A stretch of DNA of 64,000 nt from an uncultured Bacillota bacterium. GTDB lineage: Bacteria > Bacillota > Clostridia > Peptostreptococcales > Anaerovoracaceae. Both the position numbers and the translations under genes were made by a program. Shown piece after piece: positions 1 through 9,339 of the stretch (position 1 is the stretch's first letter; each line of letters opens with the position of its first letter). The stretch spans positions 1 to 64,000 of the forward strand of contig CASFAX010000006.1 in the NCBI GenBank assembly GCA_949292945.1. The letters run 5' to 3'. The notes beneath the pieces were generated by a model. That model was not told where the DNA came from. It did not search any database and saw only the letters and a list, made by a program, of their open reading frames with translations.

Positions 1-171
1 AGAAAAAAGGCCGACAGCAGGTATACCATCGTGATCATGGCCGCAAAGCGCGCCCGCGATATAATCGAAGGAAAGCCTATTCTGGCCAGGGATTATAAGG
101 TGAATAAGCCTGTATCCATTGCGGCCGTAGAGATCGCAGAAGATTTAATTTCATATAAGAGAGAAAGCTAA
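1..171 (+). CDS. rpoZ: RNA polymerase omega subunit, C-terminal part
   Basis: The window opens inside this gene; 56 residues and a TAA stop are visible. The segment SRYTIVIMAAKRARDIIEG matches the conserved core of RpoZ, the small subunit that stabilises beta-prime folding and RNA polymerase assembly, and it is followed by the variable tail with KPVSIAAVEIAEDLIS. The start lies upstream of the window, so promoter and operon partners (often gmk or priA in Firmicutes) cannot be seen. About 215 bases without a clear gene follow before the next start. Confidence 0.85.
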   Translation, partial: RKKADSRYTIVIMAAKRARDIIEGKPILARDYKVNKPVSIAAVEIAEDLISYKRES

Positions 172-386
172 GGGAAAGTCTGCATGACCCTTGGGTTATC
201 AGGTTTGTAAAATCTGTCTGCTGACTGAAAGAAAGGAATTCTGCCGGAAATTCGACCGGAATGTCAGAAAATCCGTCTTCCGAAGAACCCGCGCCCGTGT
301 TATATTAGCCGCAATCGTATAAAAAATACAATTATTCCGAAAACGGCTGTTTAAGCGGCATTTTGGGAGGAAGGGACGGAGAAACG

Positions 387-758
387 GTGAAGGATAACTA
401 CATCACAGTGGCGCTGCGCGGCTGCGTGAGAAAGGTGATGCTGGATGATATCGTGTATCTGGCAAGGGACGGGAGAAAGCTGAGGCTGATGACGGATGAA
501 GGGGAGATAGAATTCTATGAGAGGCTTGACAACGTGCTTCACGTCCTCGATGAAAGGTTTTACCCCTGTCTCAAAGGCTGTTATGTGAATCTGGAGAAGA
601 TATCCTGCATGGATGAGCAGCAGATTTTCTTTGAGAACGGGGCTACTTATGCACTGGGAAGGGAGAACTTTGTCAGAACGAAGCAGAAGTACTACCGCTT
701 TCTGAAATCCAACGAAATGCAGAGAAAGGGCAGGATGCCCGGTATGGATATGATATGA
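387..758 (+). CDS. stand-alone LytTR-type DNA-binding protein
   Basis: About 123 residues covering little more than one LytTR DNA-binding domain: a strand-rich start ([29 protein letters not shown]), then the typical 'L..vL..L.err F.pclkg.yVNL.kI' pattern and a C-terminal basic tail. No receiver or membrane domain is present, so it resembles stand-alone LytTR regulators rather than LytR/AgrA response regulators. I prefer the GTG at 387, preceded by GGAAGG; an in-frame TTG at 363 is possible but has no ribosome site. The stop is 13 bases before gap, so the two may be cotranscribed. Its target is unknown; autoregulation is common for this family but no direct-repeat site is obvious here. Confidence 0.7.
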   Translation: MKDNYITVALRGCVRKVMLDDIVYLARDGRKLRLMTDEGEIEFYERLDNVLHVLDERFYPCLKGCYVNLEKISCMDEQQIFFENGATYALGRENFVRTKQKYYRFLKSNEMQRKGRMPGMDMI

Positions 759-771
759 GGAGGTTTCGGAT

Positions 772-1788
772 ATGAGTATAAGAATTGCCATTAACGGCTT
801 TGGAAGAATAGGAAGAATGACGTTCAGAAGGGTTTTCACAGACCCGGATATAGAAGTCGTAGCCGTAAATGACCTGGCAAAGCCTGAAATGCTGGCTCAC
901 CTTCTGAAGTACGACAGCGTTCAGGGAAGGTTCGGCCACGATGTAAAAGCGACTGATGGCGCCATAACCGTAGACGGAAAGGAAGTGAAGGTGTTCGCCG
1001 AACCGGATCCGGAGAAGCTTCCGTGGGGAGAACTTAAGATAGATATCGTCCTGGAGTGCACGGGAAGGTTTGCCGGAAAGGATAAGGCCTCCGTACATCT
1101 TAAGGCCGGAGCGAAGAAGGTTCTCATTTCGGCTCCTGCCGGAAACGACCTTCCGACCATAGTGTACGGCGTAAACCATGAAACCCTTAAGAAGGAAGAC
1201 TGCGTGGTTTCCGCAGCCAGCTGCACCACCAACTGCCTTGCTCCAATGGCCAAGGCCCTCAACGAGTACAGGGAGCTTAGAACCGGCTTCATGACCACCA
1301 TCCACGCGTATACGGGAGACCAGATGATACTGGACGGCCCTCACAGGAAGAACGATTTCAGAAGGGCAAGGGCCGGAGCCATAAACATAGTTCCTAACAG
1401 CACGGGAGCAGCAAAGGCCATAGGCCTTGTAATACCGGAGCTCGACGGAAAGCTCATAGGTTCAGCTCAGCGTGTTCCGGTTCCGAGCGGCTCCATAACG
1501 ATCCTCGATGCGACCCTTAAGGACGACACGGAGACCGTATCCGTAGAGGGAATAAACGAAGCGATGAAGAAAGCCGCCAACGAGTCCTTCGGATACACCG
1601 AAGAGGAGCTGGTTTCCAGCGACATAATAGGCATGAGCTACGGTTCACTCTTTGACGCTACCCAGACGCTGGCGCAGAGATGCGGAACGAAGATATACGA
1701 AGTGAGAGTCGTGGCATGGTACGACAATGAAATGAGCTACACATGCCAGATGATAAGAACGCTGAAATACATGGGCACCCTTCTTTAA
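772..1788 (+). CDS. gap: glyceraldehyde-3-phosphate dehydrogenase, type I
   Basis: Cytosolic glycolytic/gluconeogenic enzyme that oxidises glyceraldehyde 3-phosphate to 1,3-bisphosphoglycerate with NAD. The 338 residues are full length for the family. The N-terminal Rossmann motif NGFGRIGR is at residues 8-15; the catalytic cysteine lies in [10 protein letters not shown] (Cys151) and the partner histidine in [10 protein letters not shown] (about residue 178). The start ATG follows AGGAGG at ideal distance. No other glycolytic genes (pgk, tpi, pgm) adjoin it; it sits between a LytTR gene and a YmfI-like reductase, so it appears to be transcribed apart from the usual glycolytic cluster. Confidence 0.95.
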   Translation: MSIRIAINGFGRIGRMTFRRVFTDPDIEVVAVNDLAKPEMLAHLLKYDSVQGRFGHDVKATDGAITVDGKEVKVFAEPDPEKLPWGELKIDIVLECTGRFAGKDKASVHLKAGAKKVLISAPAGNDLPTIVYGVNHETLKKEDCVVSAASCTTNCLAPMAKALNEYRELRTGFMTTIHAYTGDQMILDGPHRKNDFRRARAGAINIVPNSTGAAKAIGLVIPELDGKLIGSAQRVPVPSGSITILDATLKDDTETVSVEGINEAMKKAANESFGYTEEELVSSDIIGMSYGSLFDATQTLAQRCGTKIYEVRVVAWYDNEMSYTCQMIRTLKYMGTLL

Positions 1789-1831
1789 GGGCTGCCCCTC
1801 TTTATATTTTGAGGAAAATCCGGGAGGCCAG

Positions 1832-2557
1832 ATGAAGAGGACGGTTATTATTACGGGAGGTTCCCGTGGAATAGGCGCTGCATGCGTAAAAAAATTTGCA
1901 CAGGCGGGATATGAAGTGGCCTTTGTGTATGAAAAAAACGAAGAGGCGGCGGAAGCTGTGGCAAAGGAAACGGGGGCTCTGGCTCTTATGTGCGACGTGG
2001 CGGACTTTAAAGCTATGGCGGACGCGGTAAGAGGAGCCGGTACGTATTTTGGCATAAAATCCTTCGACGCCCTGGTATGTGCTGCCGGAATAACGGGAGA
2101 CGGCCTTATAACGGACATTTCAGATGAGGATATAAGGCGGGTCATAGACGTTAATCTCATGGGGACCATAAACGCCGTAAGGGCCGTGATTCCGGGCATG
2201 ATAGGAGAAAAGAGAGGCTCCGTGGTGACGGTTTCCTCCGTGTGGGGCCAGACGGGAGCTTCCATGGAGTCCGTATACGCTGCGTCAAAGGGAGCAGTTA
2301 TCGCCTTTACAAAGAGCCTGGCAAAGGAGCTGGGGCCTTCAGGAATAAGGGTGAATTGCGTTTCCCCGGGAGTAATAGATACGGATATGAACAAAGGACA
2401 CTCAAAAGAGACCATGAGAGAGCTTGCGGAAGAGACGCCCCTTTGCAGGATAGGAAGGCCGGAGGAGGCGGCGGATACCGCATACTACCTGGCCTCAGAG
2501 GCGGCATCCTTTGTCACGGGACAGATAATTTCGGTAAACGGAGGATTTTACATATAG
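1832..2557 (+). CDS. SDR-family reductase, YmfI-like (EF-P 5-aminopentanone reductase candidate)
   Basis: Classical short-chain dehydrogenase of 241 residues: NAD(P)-binding GGSRGIG at 8-14, the CAAGI (NNAG-type) loop, and a Ser-Tyr-Lys active site in VSSVWGQTGASMESVYAASK. The 'S-x-WG-x-x-GAS' segment before the catalytic Tyr matches the YmfI group, which in Bacillus reduces the 5-aminopentanone modification on Lys32 of elongation factor P, rather than FabG itself. The efp gene is not in the window. Function as a generic 3-oxoacyl-ACP reductase is the main alternative. It follows gap by 43 bases, with a GGGAGG ribosome site. Confidence 0.7.
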   Translation: MKRTVIITGGSRGIGAACVKKFAQAGYEVAFVYEKNEEAAEAVAKETGALALMCDVADFKAMADAVRGAGTYFGIKSFDALVCAAGITGDGLITDISDEDIRRVIDVNLMGTINAVRAVIPGMIGEKRGSVVTVSSVWGQTGASMESVYAASKGAVIAFTKSLAKELGPSGIRVNCVSPGVIDTDMNKGHSKETMRELAEETPLCRIGRPEEAADTAYYLASEAASFVTGQIISVNGGFYI

Positions 2558-2633
2558 GATTTTCTGTGTTAGAATAAAACTATGTTAGGGGCGACTCGTT
2601 TTTCTGATGCAATTGACTTACACAGGAGGCAAA

Positions 2634-4418
2634 ATGGCTACTTTGCAGGGGATATGGGAGAGCATACAGGGATTTTTTCAGGATATAGGAGACGGCATAT
2701 CCGCTGTTACGGAAATGGAAAACGGCGGCGGTTTGCTGTACACTGCCGCAGCGAGATGGATTTTTATCATTCTCGCTCTGTTTATATTGGTAAAATCCAT
2801 AGCGTCACTGCTTCTTTCCAGGAATCCTTCGGAGGTCTGGGCATACTTTAACGTGGACGGAATCGTAAGCCATCCCATAACCCACTGGGAAAACGTCATA
2901 GGCCGCTCCAAAAGCTGCGACATAGTCATAAATGACGGCAGCGTGTCGAGAAATCACGGAATTCTCATAAGGGACGCAGGCGGAAACTGGCTCTACAGCG
3001 ATCTCGGGTCCAGCAACGGATCTCTCGTAAACGGAGAGCGCATCAGGAGGAAGAAGAGCGTTGTCGTAAATCCGGGAGATGAAATATCCATAGGAGAGTC
3101 CATCTGCACCATATTTCCAATAAGCCTTGAGGAAAAAAGAAACAATACACAGATAAGAAAGAGGGAGACCATACTCCTCTCTCCTTGGACATCCTTAATA
3201 GCAATAACCATATTTCAGCTTATGACGGTGGGGCAGCTTAAAATTGCCCTTGGAGATAGCTATGTTTCAGGCATAACGGTGGGCTTTCTGGGGCTGTGCG
3301 CTGTAATGTGGGTCTACGTATTTGCCATGAGGGCGCTGAGGCGAAAGGGCTTTGAGATGGAAACCATAGCATTTTTCCTTTCCACTCTCAGCCTTGCGGT
3401 GACGGCAAGCGTGTACCCCGGTTCGGTGCTTAAGCAGTTCATAGCGGCAGTTCTAGGAGTTGCACTTTTTGTCGCCATGTGCACGGTACTGAGAAACATA
3501 CAGACTGCAAAGAAGCTCAGGATATATATGTACGCCGGAGCGGCGTTTCTGCTGGCTGTGAACCTTATATTCGGAATCAGCAAGTTCGGAGCAGCAAACT
3601 GGATAATGATAGGAGGCGTGTCGTTTCAGCCTTCGGAAATAGTGAAACTTGCGTTCATATGGGTCGGAGCTGCTTCTCTCGACGAACTCTTTGAGAAGAA
3701 GAACTCCCTCATATTCATGGTATTTGCAGGATTCTGCTTCTGCTGCCTTGCGATTATGGGAGATTTCGGAACGGCGATAATATTCTTCGTTACGTTTCTG
3801 GTAATATCCTTCCTTCGCACGGGAGATTTCACGAAACTCATAGTAATCGTGGGAGTTGCTTTCGTCGGAGGACTTCTGGTTCTGAAGTTCAAATCCTACG
3901 TTGCTGAAAGATTTGCGGCGTGGGGTCACGTGTGGGAGTTCGCCGAAACCACAGGATACCAGCAGACCAGAACCATGTCGGCCGCAGCCAGCGGAGGTCT
4001 CGTCGGCGTTGGAGCAGGAGAAGGATGGCTCAAGGGAATTCCCGCTGCATCCACGGACCTGGTATTCGGATTTCTTACGGAGGAATGGGGACTCATCATC
4101 GCCATAATGGCGGTAATTTCCATAGTCACCCTGTCACTCTTTGCGATAAAATCCATATGGGCCGGAAGGTCGACGTTCTACACCATAGGAGCGTGCTCGG
4201 CCATGTCCATGTTCCTGTTTCAGACCATACTAAACGTGTTCGGCTCGGTGGATCTGTTTCCTCTCACGGGAGTCACGTTCCCATTCGTTTCCAACGGAGG
4301 AACCAGCATGATTTCATCGTGGGGAATGCTTGCATTCCTTAAGGCTGCCGATACGAGGCAGAACGCCAGCATAGCGGTAAGCCTGAAAGACAGGGCGAAG
4401 GGAGGCATCAGTCAGTGA
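2634..4418 (+). CDS. FHA domain fused to SEDS-family (RodA/FtsW/SpoVE) glycosyltransferase
   Basis: A 594-residue membrane protein. One transmembrane helix near residues 43-65 precedes a cytoplasmic FHA phosphothreonine-binding domain (about 75-170, with the hallmarks VIGRS, SVSRNHG and DLGSSNGSLVNG). The rest is a multi-spanning SEDS domain including FQPSEIVKLAFI, MGDFGTAI and a C-terminal PFVSNGGTSM segment. SEDS proteins polymerise lipid II into glycan strands together with a class B PBP, and that partner follows with a four-base overlap. The FHA domain suggests control by Ser/Thr kinase phosphorylation; no kinase is in the window. The ATG at 2634 is chosen because AGGAGG sits just before it; an in-frame ATG at 2607 lacks a site. 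Confidence 0.88.
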   Translation: MATLQGIWESIQGFFQDIGDGISAVTEMENGGGLLYTAAARWIFIILALFILVKSIASLLLSRNPSEVWAYFNVDGIVSHPITHWENVIGRSKSCDIVINDGSVSRNHGILIRDAGGNWLYSDLGSSNGSLVNGERIRRKKSVVVNPGDEISIGESICTIFPISLEEKRNNTQIRKRETILLSPWTSLIAITIFQLMTVGQLKIALGDSYVSGITVGFLGLCAVMWVYVFAMRALRRKGFEMETIAFFLSTLSLAVTASVYPGSVLKQFIAAVLGVALFVAMCTVLRNIQTAKKLRIYMYAGAAFLLAVNLIFGISKFGAANWIMIGGVSFQPSEIVKLAFIWVGAASLDELFEKKNSLIFMVFAGFCFCCLAIMGDFGTAIIFFVTFLVISFLRTGDFTKLIVIVGVAFVGGLLVLKFKSYVAERFAAWGHVWEFAETTGYQQTRTMSAAASGGLVGVGAGEGWLKGIPAASTDLVFGFLTEEWGLIIAIMAVISIVTLSLFAIKSIWAGRSTFYTIGACSAMSMFLFQTILNVFGSVDLFPLTGVTFPFVSNGGTSMISSWGMLAFLKAADTRQNASIAVSLKDRAKGGISQ

Positions 4419-5743
4419 AAAAGCTTGAAAAACGCGCCATAATATGTCTTGCTCTCGCAGCAGTTCTGGTTCTGGGACTTGCAGTGTTCACGTACAGATT
4501 CGTAAGATACGGCGGGGACTGGGCCACCTTCTACGCTAATCAGAGCGTGTACCAGGACGGACGCCTCGCCATAGGAAGCGTATACGATGTAAACGGCGTG
4601 CTCCTTGCCGAAAACGGCGGAGGCACGGTTAAGTATAACGACGACGAAGGCATACGCCGGGGCACTCTTCACGCGGTGGGAGACATGGACGGCAACATAT
4701 CAACGGCTGCTCTCAGCGCCTTCAAGGACGATATAGTGGGATACAGCCTTCTGACCGGTACATACAGCATGACGGGCAGGGGAAACGACATACGCCTTAC
4801 CATAGATGCGGAAGTATCAAAAGCTGCATATGAGGCACTGGCCGGAAGAAGCGGCTGCGTGGGAGTTTATAACTACGAGACGGGAGACATTCTGTGCATG
4901 GTCAGCTCGCCTGGTTTCGATCCGGCAAATCCGCCGGAAGTCTCCGCAGACGATACATCGGGAGTATACATAAACAGATTTCTTTCGGCAACTTACGCTC
5001 CCGGATCCATATTCAAGCTTGTCACATCGGCGGCGGCCATAGAAAACCTTTCGGAGCTTGACAGCTGGACTTATAACTGTACCGGCGAAACCGAAATAAA
5101 CGGCGAGACCATAAGGTGTGCAAACGGCACGGCCCACGGGGTGCAGAATTTCGAGGACGCCCTGGCAAACTCCTGTAACTGCGCCTTTGCCGACCTTACT
5201 CAGAGGGTTGGGGCAAACACCATGATGGAATACGCCGTAAAGTGCGGCCTTACGGATTCCTACGACATAGACGGCATATTCAACGTCAAAGGGTCCTTTG
5301 AATTTCCGGAAACCCCTTTCAACCTGGCCTGGGCCGGAATAGGACAGTATAACGATCAGCTGAATCCGTGCTCCATGTTGGTGTACATGGGAGCCATAGC
5401 GGAAGGAGGAAAAGGGGCGGTGCCCGACATACTCTATTCGCCTCTTTCCGTTACAAAGAGAACGGACAGGATGATAGAGGAGAGCACTGCAATGCAGCTT
5501 CGCAGCGTGATGAAAAACAACGTGGTGAAGAGCTACGGCGAAGGTAACTTCCCGGGACTTGACATATACGCGAAGTCGGGAACTGCGGAGGTCGCTGGAA
5601 AGAACCCGACGGCCTGGTTTGCAGGATTCATAGAAAATGACGATGCACCTTACGCGTTTATAGTTTGCGTGGAGGACAGCGGATTTGGAAGCCAGGTAGC
5701 TGCCCCTGTCGCAAATAAGGTACTTCAGGCAGCGGTGGCTTAG
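4415..5743 (+). CDS. class B penicillin-binding protein (peptidoglycan transpeptidase)
   Basis: A 442-residue protein anchored by an N-terminal helix (about 7-27), followed by a pedestal region and a transpeptidase domain that cross-links peptidoglycan stems outside the membrane. All three active-site motifs are present: SIFK (Ser198), SCN (Ser253) and KSGTAE (Lys387). It is short for a class B PBP and resembles the PbpA type that pairs with RodA in FHA-linked clusters. The GTG start overlaps the stop of the SEDS gene (GTGA), with GGAGG upstream, so the pair is translationally coupled and probably forms one complex. Expected to be a beta-lactam target. Confidence 0.92.
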   Translation: MKKLEKRAIICLALAAVLVLGLAVFTYRFVRYGGDWATFYANQSVYQDGRLAIGSVYDVNGVLLAENGGGTVKYNDDEGIRRGTLHAVGDMDGNISTAALSAFKDDIVGYSLLTGTYSMTGRGNDIRLTIDAEVSKAAYEALAGRSGCVGVYNYETGDILCMVSSPGFDPANPPEVSADDTSGVYINRFLSATYAPGSIFKLVTSAAAIENLSELDSWTYNCTGETEINGETIRCANGTAHGVQNFEDALANSCNCAFADLTQRVGANTMMEYAVKCGLTDSYDIDGIFNVKGSFEFPETPFNLAWAGIGQYNDQLNPCSMLVYMGAIAEGGKGAVPDILYSPLSVTKRTDRMIEESTAMQLRSVMKNNVVKSYGEGNFPGLDIYAKSGTAEVAGKNPTAWFAGFIENDDAPYAFIVCVEDSGFGSQVAAPVANKVLQAAVA

Positions 5744-5777
5744 ACGCTCGTGGCCGTCCTTTCGCCATACTGCCATC

Positions 5778-5815
5778 TGGCCCACAGAATTAGTTTTCGA
5801 GTGGGCCATTTTGCT
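5778..5815 (+). terminator. probable intrinsic terminator after the PBP gene
   Basis: Inverted repeat TGGCCCAC (5778-5785) and GTGGGCCA (5801-5808) with a 15-base loop, followed by TTTT. The T-tract is short, so termination may be partial. Confidence 0.55.
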
Positions 5816-5953
5816 GTCAGAGGATTATACGGCCCGCAGCACCGGACGGATGAACGGACAGATTCGGTATCGTAAGAAAATCTTAAGGAATTTGATGGCC
5901 TGTTTGTAATGATTTCAGATTAACATATACTCAAGCGACGAGGAGGAACGGAC

Positions 5954-6646
5954 ATGATGAACATACTGGTGTGTGACGATGACAGAGAAATTGCCGGAGC
6001 CATAGAGATATATCTGAGAAACGAAGGTTACAAGGTATTTAAAGCTTTTGACGGTATTCAGGCTCTGGACGCATGCAGGAAGGAGACGATCCACCTTATA
6101 ATCATGGACGTTATGATGCCCGGGCTTGACGGAATCCAGGCTACTATGAAGATAAGAGAGAAGAGAAACATTCCGATTATCATGCTCAGCGCAAAGTCCG
6201 AGGATTACGATAAGATAACGGGTCTCAACGTGGGAGCGGACGACTACATGACAAAGCCTTTTAACCCCCTTGAGCTCATAGCCAGGGTGAAGTCCCAGCT
6301 GAGAAGGTACACAAGCCTTGGCGCCATGGAAGGAAACGGGAAGAACGTCTACACGACGGGAGGACTTACCGTCGACGACGAGAGAAAGACGGTCACCGTA
6401 GACGGCGAAGAAGTGGTGCTGACCCCCACCGAGTATGGAATAATAAGGATGCTGGCTAGGGAACCGGGCAAGGTTTTTTCCATAGATCAGATTTACGAGG
6501 AAGTCTGGAACGAACCCTCCTATAATTCAGAGAACACCGTCGCTGTTCACATAAGAAGGATAAGGGAGAAAATAGAAATCAACCCGAAAAATCCGAGATA
6601 TTTAAAGGTGGTGTGGGGAATTGGATACAAAATCGAAAAAATATAG
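5954..6646 (+). CDS. OmpR/PhoB-family response regulator
   Basis: A 230-residue transcription regulator. The receiver domain (1-120) has the acidic pair DDD near residue 9, the phosphoacceptor Asp in IIMDVMMPG (about 53) and the conserved Lys in YMTKPFNP. A winged-helix DNA-binding domain (about 130-230) contains LTPTEYGIIRML and NTVAVHIRRIREKIE. Sequence style and partner resemble VanR-type regulators of cell-envelope genes. AGGAGG lies 8 bases before the ATG. The partner kinase starts inside its 3' end, so they are coupled. Targets are unknown; the preceding SEDS/PBP pair makes a wall-related role plausible. Confidence 0.9.
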   Translation: MMNILVCDDDREIAGAIEIYLRNEGYKVFKAFDGIQALDACRKETIHLIIMDVMMPGLDGIQATMKIREKRNIPIIMLSAKSEDYDKITGLNVGADDYMTKPFNPLELIARVKSQLRRYTSLGAMEGNGKNVYTTGGLTVDDERKTVTVDGEEVVLTPTEYGIIRMLAREPGKVFSIDQIYEEVWNEPSYNSENTVAVHIRRIREKIEINPKNPRYLKVVWGIGYKIEKI

Positions 6647-8276
6647 GCTGAGGCTGGGCGTAAATATATTTTCGTCCGTAGGATTTATAGTATCAATGTT
6701 GGCCTTCATGGCATTTATGGGAGCCATGTATATGATGTCTGACGTGCTGAATTATTTTGGCGGAGTTGCCTTGGGAAGCGAAGAGTTCGCTTCCGATGCG
6801 GGATATGCCGTTGCCAGCAGCTACTACTCGTCGACCTGGCTGGGGGTTGCAATTTCGGCGGGAGCAGCTGTACTGTTCCTTATCCTGATGACCGTTACCT
6901 GTGGAAGGAAGGACGAAAGCGGAAAAGTGGTTCTGAACAAGTTCGACAGGTTGCCTACGGATATCCAGCTGCTGGCTTTTGCGGGACTGGTAGTTGCGGC
7001 GATACTCAGCATAGGTTTTGTCCTTTCGTCTGTGAGCACATCGGGATGGTTTAGAAACGTCCTTGAAAACATAATCTACGTAGACCCTGAGGAAGACTGG
7101 CTCCTTCATAACTGGGACGGAGCCTACCCGATGAGCTGGTTTGAACCGGCGTGGGTAAAGGATATCGGAATCGCCGCGTTTCTCGCGGCAGTCATATCGG
7201 CAGGGGTGCTGTGCTATCAGAGCATGGTAAAGAAACTTAAGACGGGAACATTTTTCCGTCATACCATAATAGGCAAGGTGGTAGTCTACGTATACGATGC
7301 CGCAAAGGAAAGCCGTGAAATCTTCTGGAAGGTCATGGGCGTGTGCCTGGGGGCGTGCATACTTTCAGCCACGTGGTTCGGAATAATTCCCGTGCTGGTG
7401 TGCGTGTTCATATTCGTTCCTAGGTGGGTAAACAAGTACATAGCCTTAAGGCAGGGCATAGAGGAAATCGCCGCAGGAAATACGGATTACAGGATAGAGG
7501 TTACGGATAACGGAGAACTGGACAGACTTTCCGAGAAGGTCAACGAGATTTCCGATGCCGTGACCCTGGCGGTGGAAGAGGAGCTTAAAAGCAGGCAGAT
7601 GAAGGTGGATTTAATATCAAACGTATCCCACGATCTCAGAACGCCGCTGACTTCCATGATAACGTATATAGACCTTCTCAAAAGCGAGGGCCTTGACAGC
7701 GAAAACGCCGCAGAATATTTAAGGATAATAGACGAAAAGACTGTGCGCCTTAAAAAACTTACAGACGACCTGTTCGAAGCGGCAAAGGCTTCCAGCGGAG
7801 CCATCCCCGTAAACATGGAAAAGATAGAGATGATAGCCATAGTGAATCAGGCTCTCGCTGAAGTCGGCGAAAAGCTCGATGCCGCAGGGCTTCAGGTTTT
7901 GTGGGGAAGAAAGCCGGAAAAAGCCGAGGTCATGGCTGACGGTCAGCTTCTCTGGCGAGTCATAGAAAACCTTCTGACAAACGCAGCAAAGTACGCTCAG
8001 CCGTCGAGCCGGGTATACATAGATATACTGGAAGATGAAGGGGGCGAGCAGGGCAGAGTGCGCCTCGAGATAAAGAACATGTCGAGGGAGCCTTTAAACA
8101 TCAGCGCAGATGAGCTGACGGAGAGATTCACCCGCGGAGACCAGTCGAGAAACACTGAAGGAAGCGGCCTGGGGCTTTCCATCGCAAAGGATCTGACCGG
8201 CCTCATGGGTGGAGAGTTTAAAATATATATAGACGGAGACCTGTTCAAGGCAGCCGTAATTCTTAACAGGGCTTAA
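6621..8276 (+). CDS. membrane sensor histidine kinase (VanS-like)
   Basis: A 551-residue kinase. Several hydrophobic segments (about 13-35, 70-90, 115-140, 180-200, 240-270) form a multi-spanning sensor region, then a HAMP linker, a HisKA dimerisation domain with phosphoacceptor His337 in SNVSHDLRTPLTS, and a HATPase domain with the N-box NLLTNAAKY and GSGLGLSIAK. It phosphorylates the upstream OmpR-type regulator. Translation starts at TTG 6621 inside the regulator gene (26-base overlap), with AAGGTGG upstream. The signal sensed cannot be told from sequence. Confidence 0.9.
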   Translation: MDTKSKKYRLRLGVNIFSSVGFIVSMLAFMAFMGAMYMMSDVLNYFGGVALGSEEFASDAGYAVASSYYSSTWLGVAISAGAAVLFLILMTVTCGRKDESGKVVLNKFDRLPTDIQLLAFAGLVVAAILSIGFVLSSVSTSGWFRNVLENIIYVDPEEDWLLHNWDGAYPMSWFEPAWVKDIGIAAFLAAVISAGVLCYQSMVKKLKTGTFFRHTIIGKVVVYVYDAAKESREIFWKVMGVCLGACILSATWFGIIPVLVCVFIFVPRWVNKYIALRQGIEEIAAGNTDYRIEVTDNGELDRLSEKVNEISDAVTLAVEEELKSRQMKVDLISNVSHDLRTPLTSMITYIDLLKSEGLDSENAAEYLRIIDEKTVRLKKLTDDLFEAAKASSGAIPVNMEKIEMIAIVNQALAEVGEKLDAAGLQVLWGRKPEKAEVMADGQLLWRVIENLLTNAAKYAQPSSRVYIDILEDEGGEQGRVRLEIKNMSREPLNISADELTERFTRGDQSRNTEGSGLGLSIAKDLTGLMGGEFKIYIDGDLFKAAVILNRA

Positions 8277-8300
8277 GCCTAAAAAAGTCTATGAAAAATC

Positions 8301-8337
8301 ATCCTGCTTATGTATAATTATATGAGCAGGATTTTTT
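8301..8337 (+). terminator. intrinsic terminator after the two-component operon
   Basis: Ten-base stem ATCCTGCTTA / TGAGCAGGAT (one G-T pair) with a 12-base loop and a six-T tract. Confidence 0.8.
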
Positions 8338-8367
8338 GTTAAGGACTGAGACTACGAGGGTGACGAT

Positions 8368-9339
8368 ATGAAAGAGAATTACATAGAAGAACTTAAGGCG
8401 GGAATGGAGATAACCGATTTCTTCATGGTCAAATCGGCGGCGGTGAGAGTAGGTTCAAACAAGAAACAGTACCTGGATCTTACCCTCGCCGACAAAACCG
8501 GCGAGATTTCCGCAAAGAAGTGGGACGTGACGGAGCAGGAAATACAGTCTTTGTCGGAGATAAAGGATGGAGACCTTATAAAGGTCAAAGCCCAGGTCAC
8601 CCAGTGGCAGGGAGTTAATCAGCTGAGAATAAACCGCATCAGGAAGTCAGCCGTTTCCGACGGCCTCATGATGGAGGATTACATTAAGGCTGCCCCTGAA
8701 AGACCGGAGGCCATGTACAAGTACATATATTCCGTTGCGGAGACCATGGCCGACGACGATTTGAAGAGGCTCTGCATAAAGGTTTTGACGGATAACAAGG
8801 AAAAACTCATGTACTACCCGGCTGCATCGAAGAATCATCACGCAGAGTTTGCAGGACTTCTGTATCACGTGAAGAGGATGCTCATGGCAGGTCTCAGGCT
8901 TTGCGAGGTCTACACCATACTCGATAAGGATCTGGTGGCGGCGGGAGTCATTCTTCACGACATGGAAAAACTTAGGGAGATAGAGTCCAACGAATACGGC
9001 ATGTCGCCGGGGTATTCTACGGAGGGACAGCTTCTGGGTCACATAGTTCAGGGCGTGAGAGAGCTGGAGAAGATTACCCGGAAGCTGGGTTTTCCGAGGG
9101 AGAAGGCCATAATGCTGGAGCACATGATTCTCTCACACCACTACGAACCGGAGTTCGGAAGCCCGAAGCGACCTATGTTTCCAGAGGCTGAGATACTCCA
9201 CTACCTTGACATCATGGATGCCAGGATGTTCGATATGGAAGAAGCCCTCAAGGGCGTGGAGCCGGGAGCCTTTTCCGAGAAGGTGTGGACTCTTGACGGC
9301 AGGAGAGTATATAAGTCTTTGTATCAGGCAGAAGAGTAA
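8368..9339 (+). CDS. yhaM: 3'-5' exoribonuclease YhaM family
   Basis: A 323-residue protein with an N-terminal OB-fold (about 10-95, DFFMVKSAAVRVGSNKKQYLDLTLAD) and an HD-type metal phosphohydrolase domain containing NHHAEFAGLLYHVKRM, the HD pair in VILHDMEKL and a second histidine cluster in MILSHHYEPEFGSPKRP. YhaM enzymes degrade RNA and single-stranded DNA from the 3' end in low-GC Gram-positives; length and domain order match. The stop codon directly abuts the recD2 start, so the two are in one operon, a pairing that suggests shared nucleic-acid processing. Confidence 0.9.
   Translation: MKENYIEELKAGMEITDFFMVKSAAVRVGSNKKQYLDLTLADKTGEISAKKWDVTEQEIQSLSEIKDGDLIKVKAQVTQWQGVNQLRINRIRKSAVSDGLMMEDYIKAAPERPEAMYKYIYSVAETMADDDLKRLCIKVLTDNKEKLMYYPAASKNHHAEFAGLLYHVKRMLMAGLRLCEVYTILDKDLVAAGVILHDMEKLREIESNEYGMSPGYSTEGQLLGHIVQGVRELEKITRKLGFPREKAIMLEHMILSHHYEPEFGSPKRPMFPEAEILHYLDIMDARMFDMEEALKGVEPGAFSEKVWTLDGRRVYKSLYQAEE

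Noticed and set aside
8313..8318. TATAAT as a promoter for yhaM
   Set aside because: It lies in the loop of the terminator hairpin, with no -35 at the right distance, and a transcript from it would run into the terminator's T-tract.
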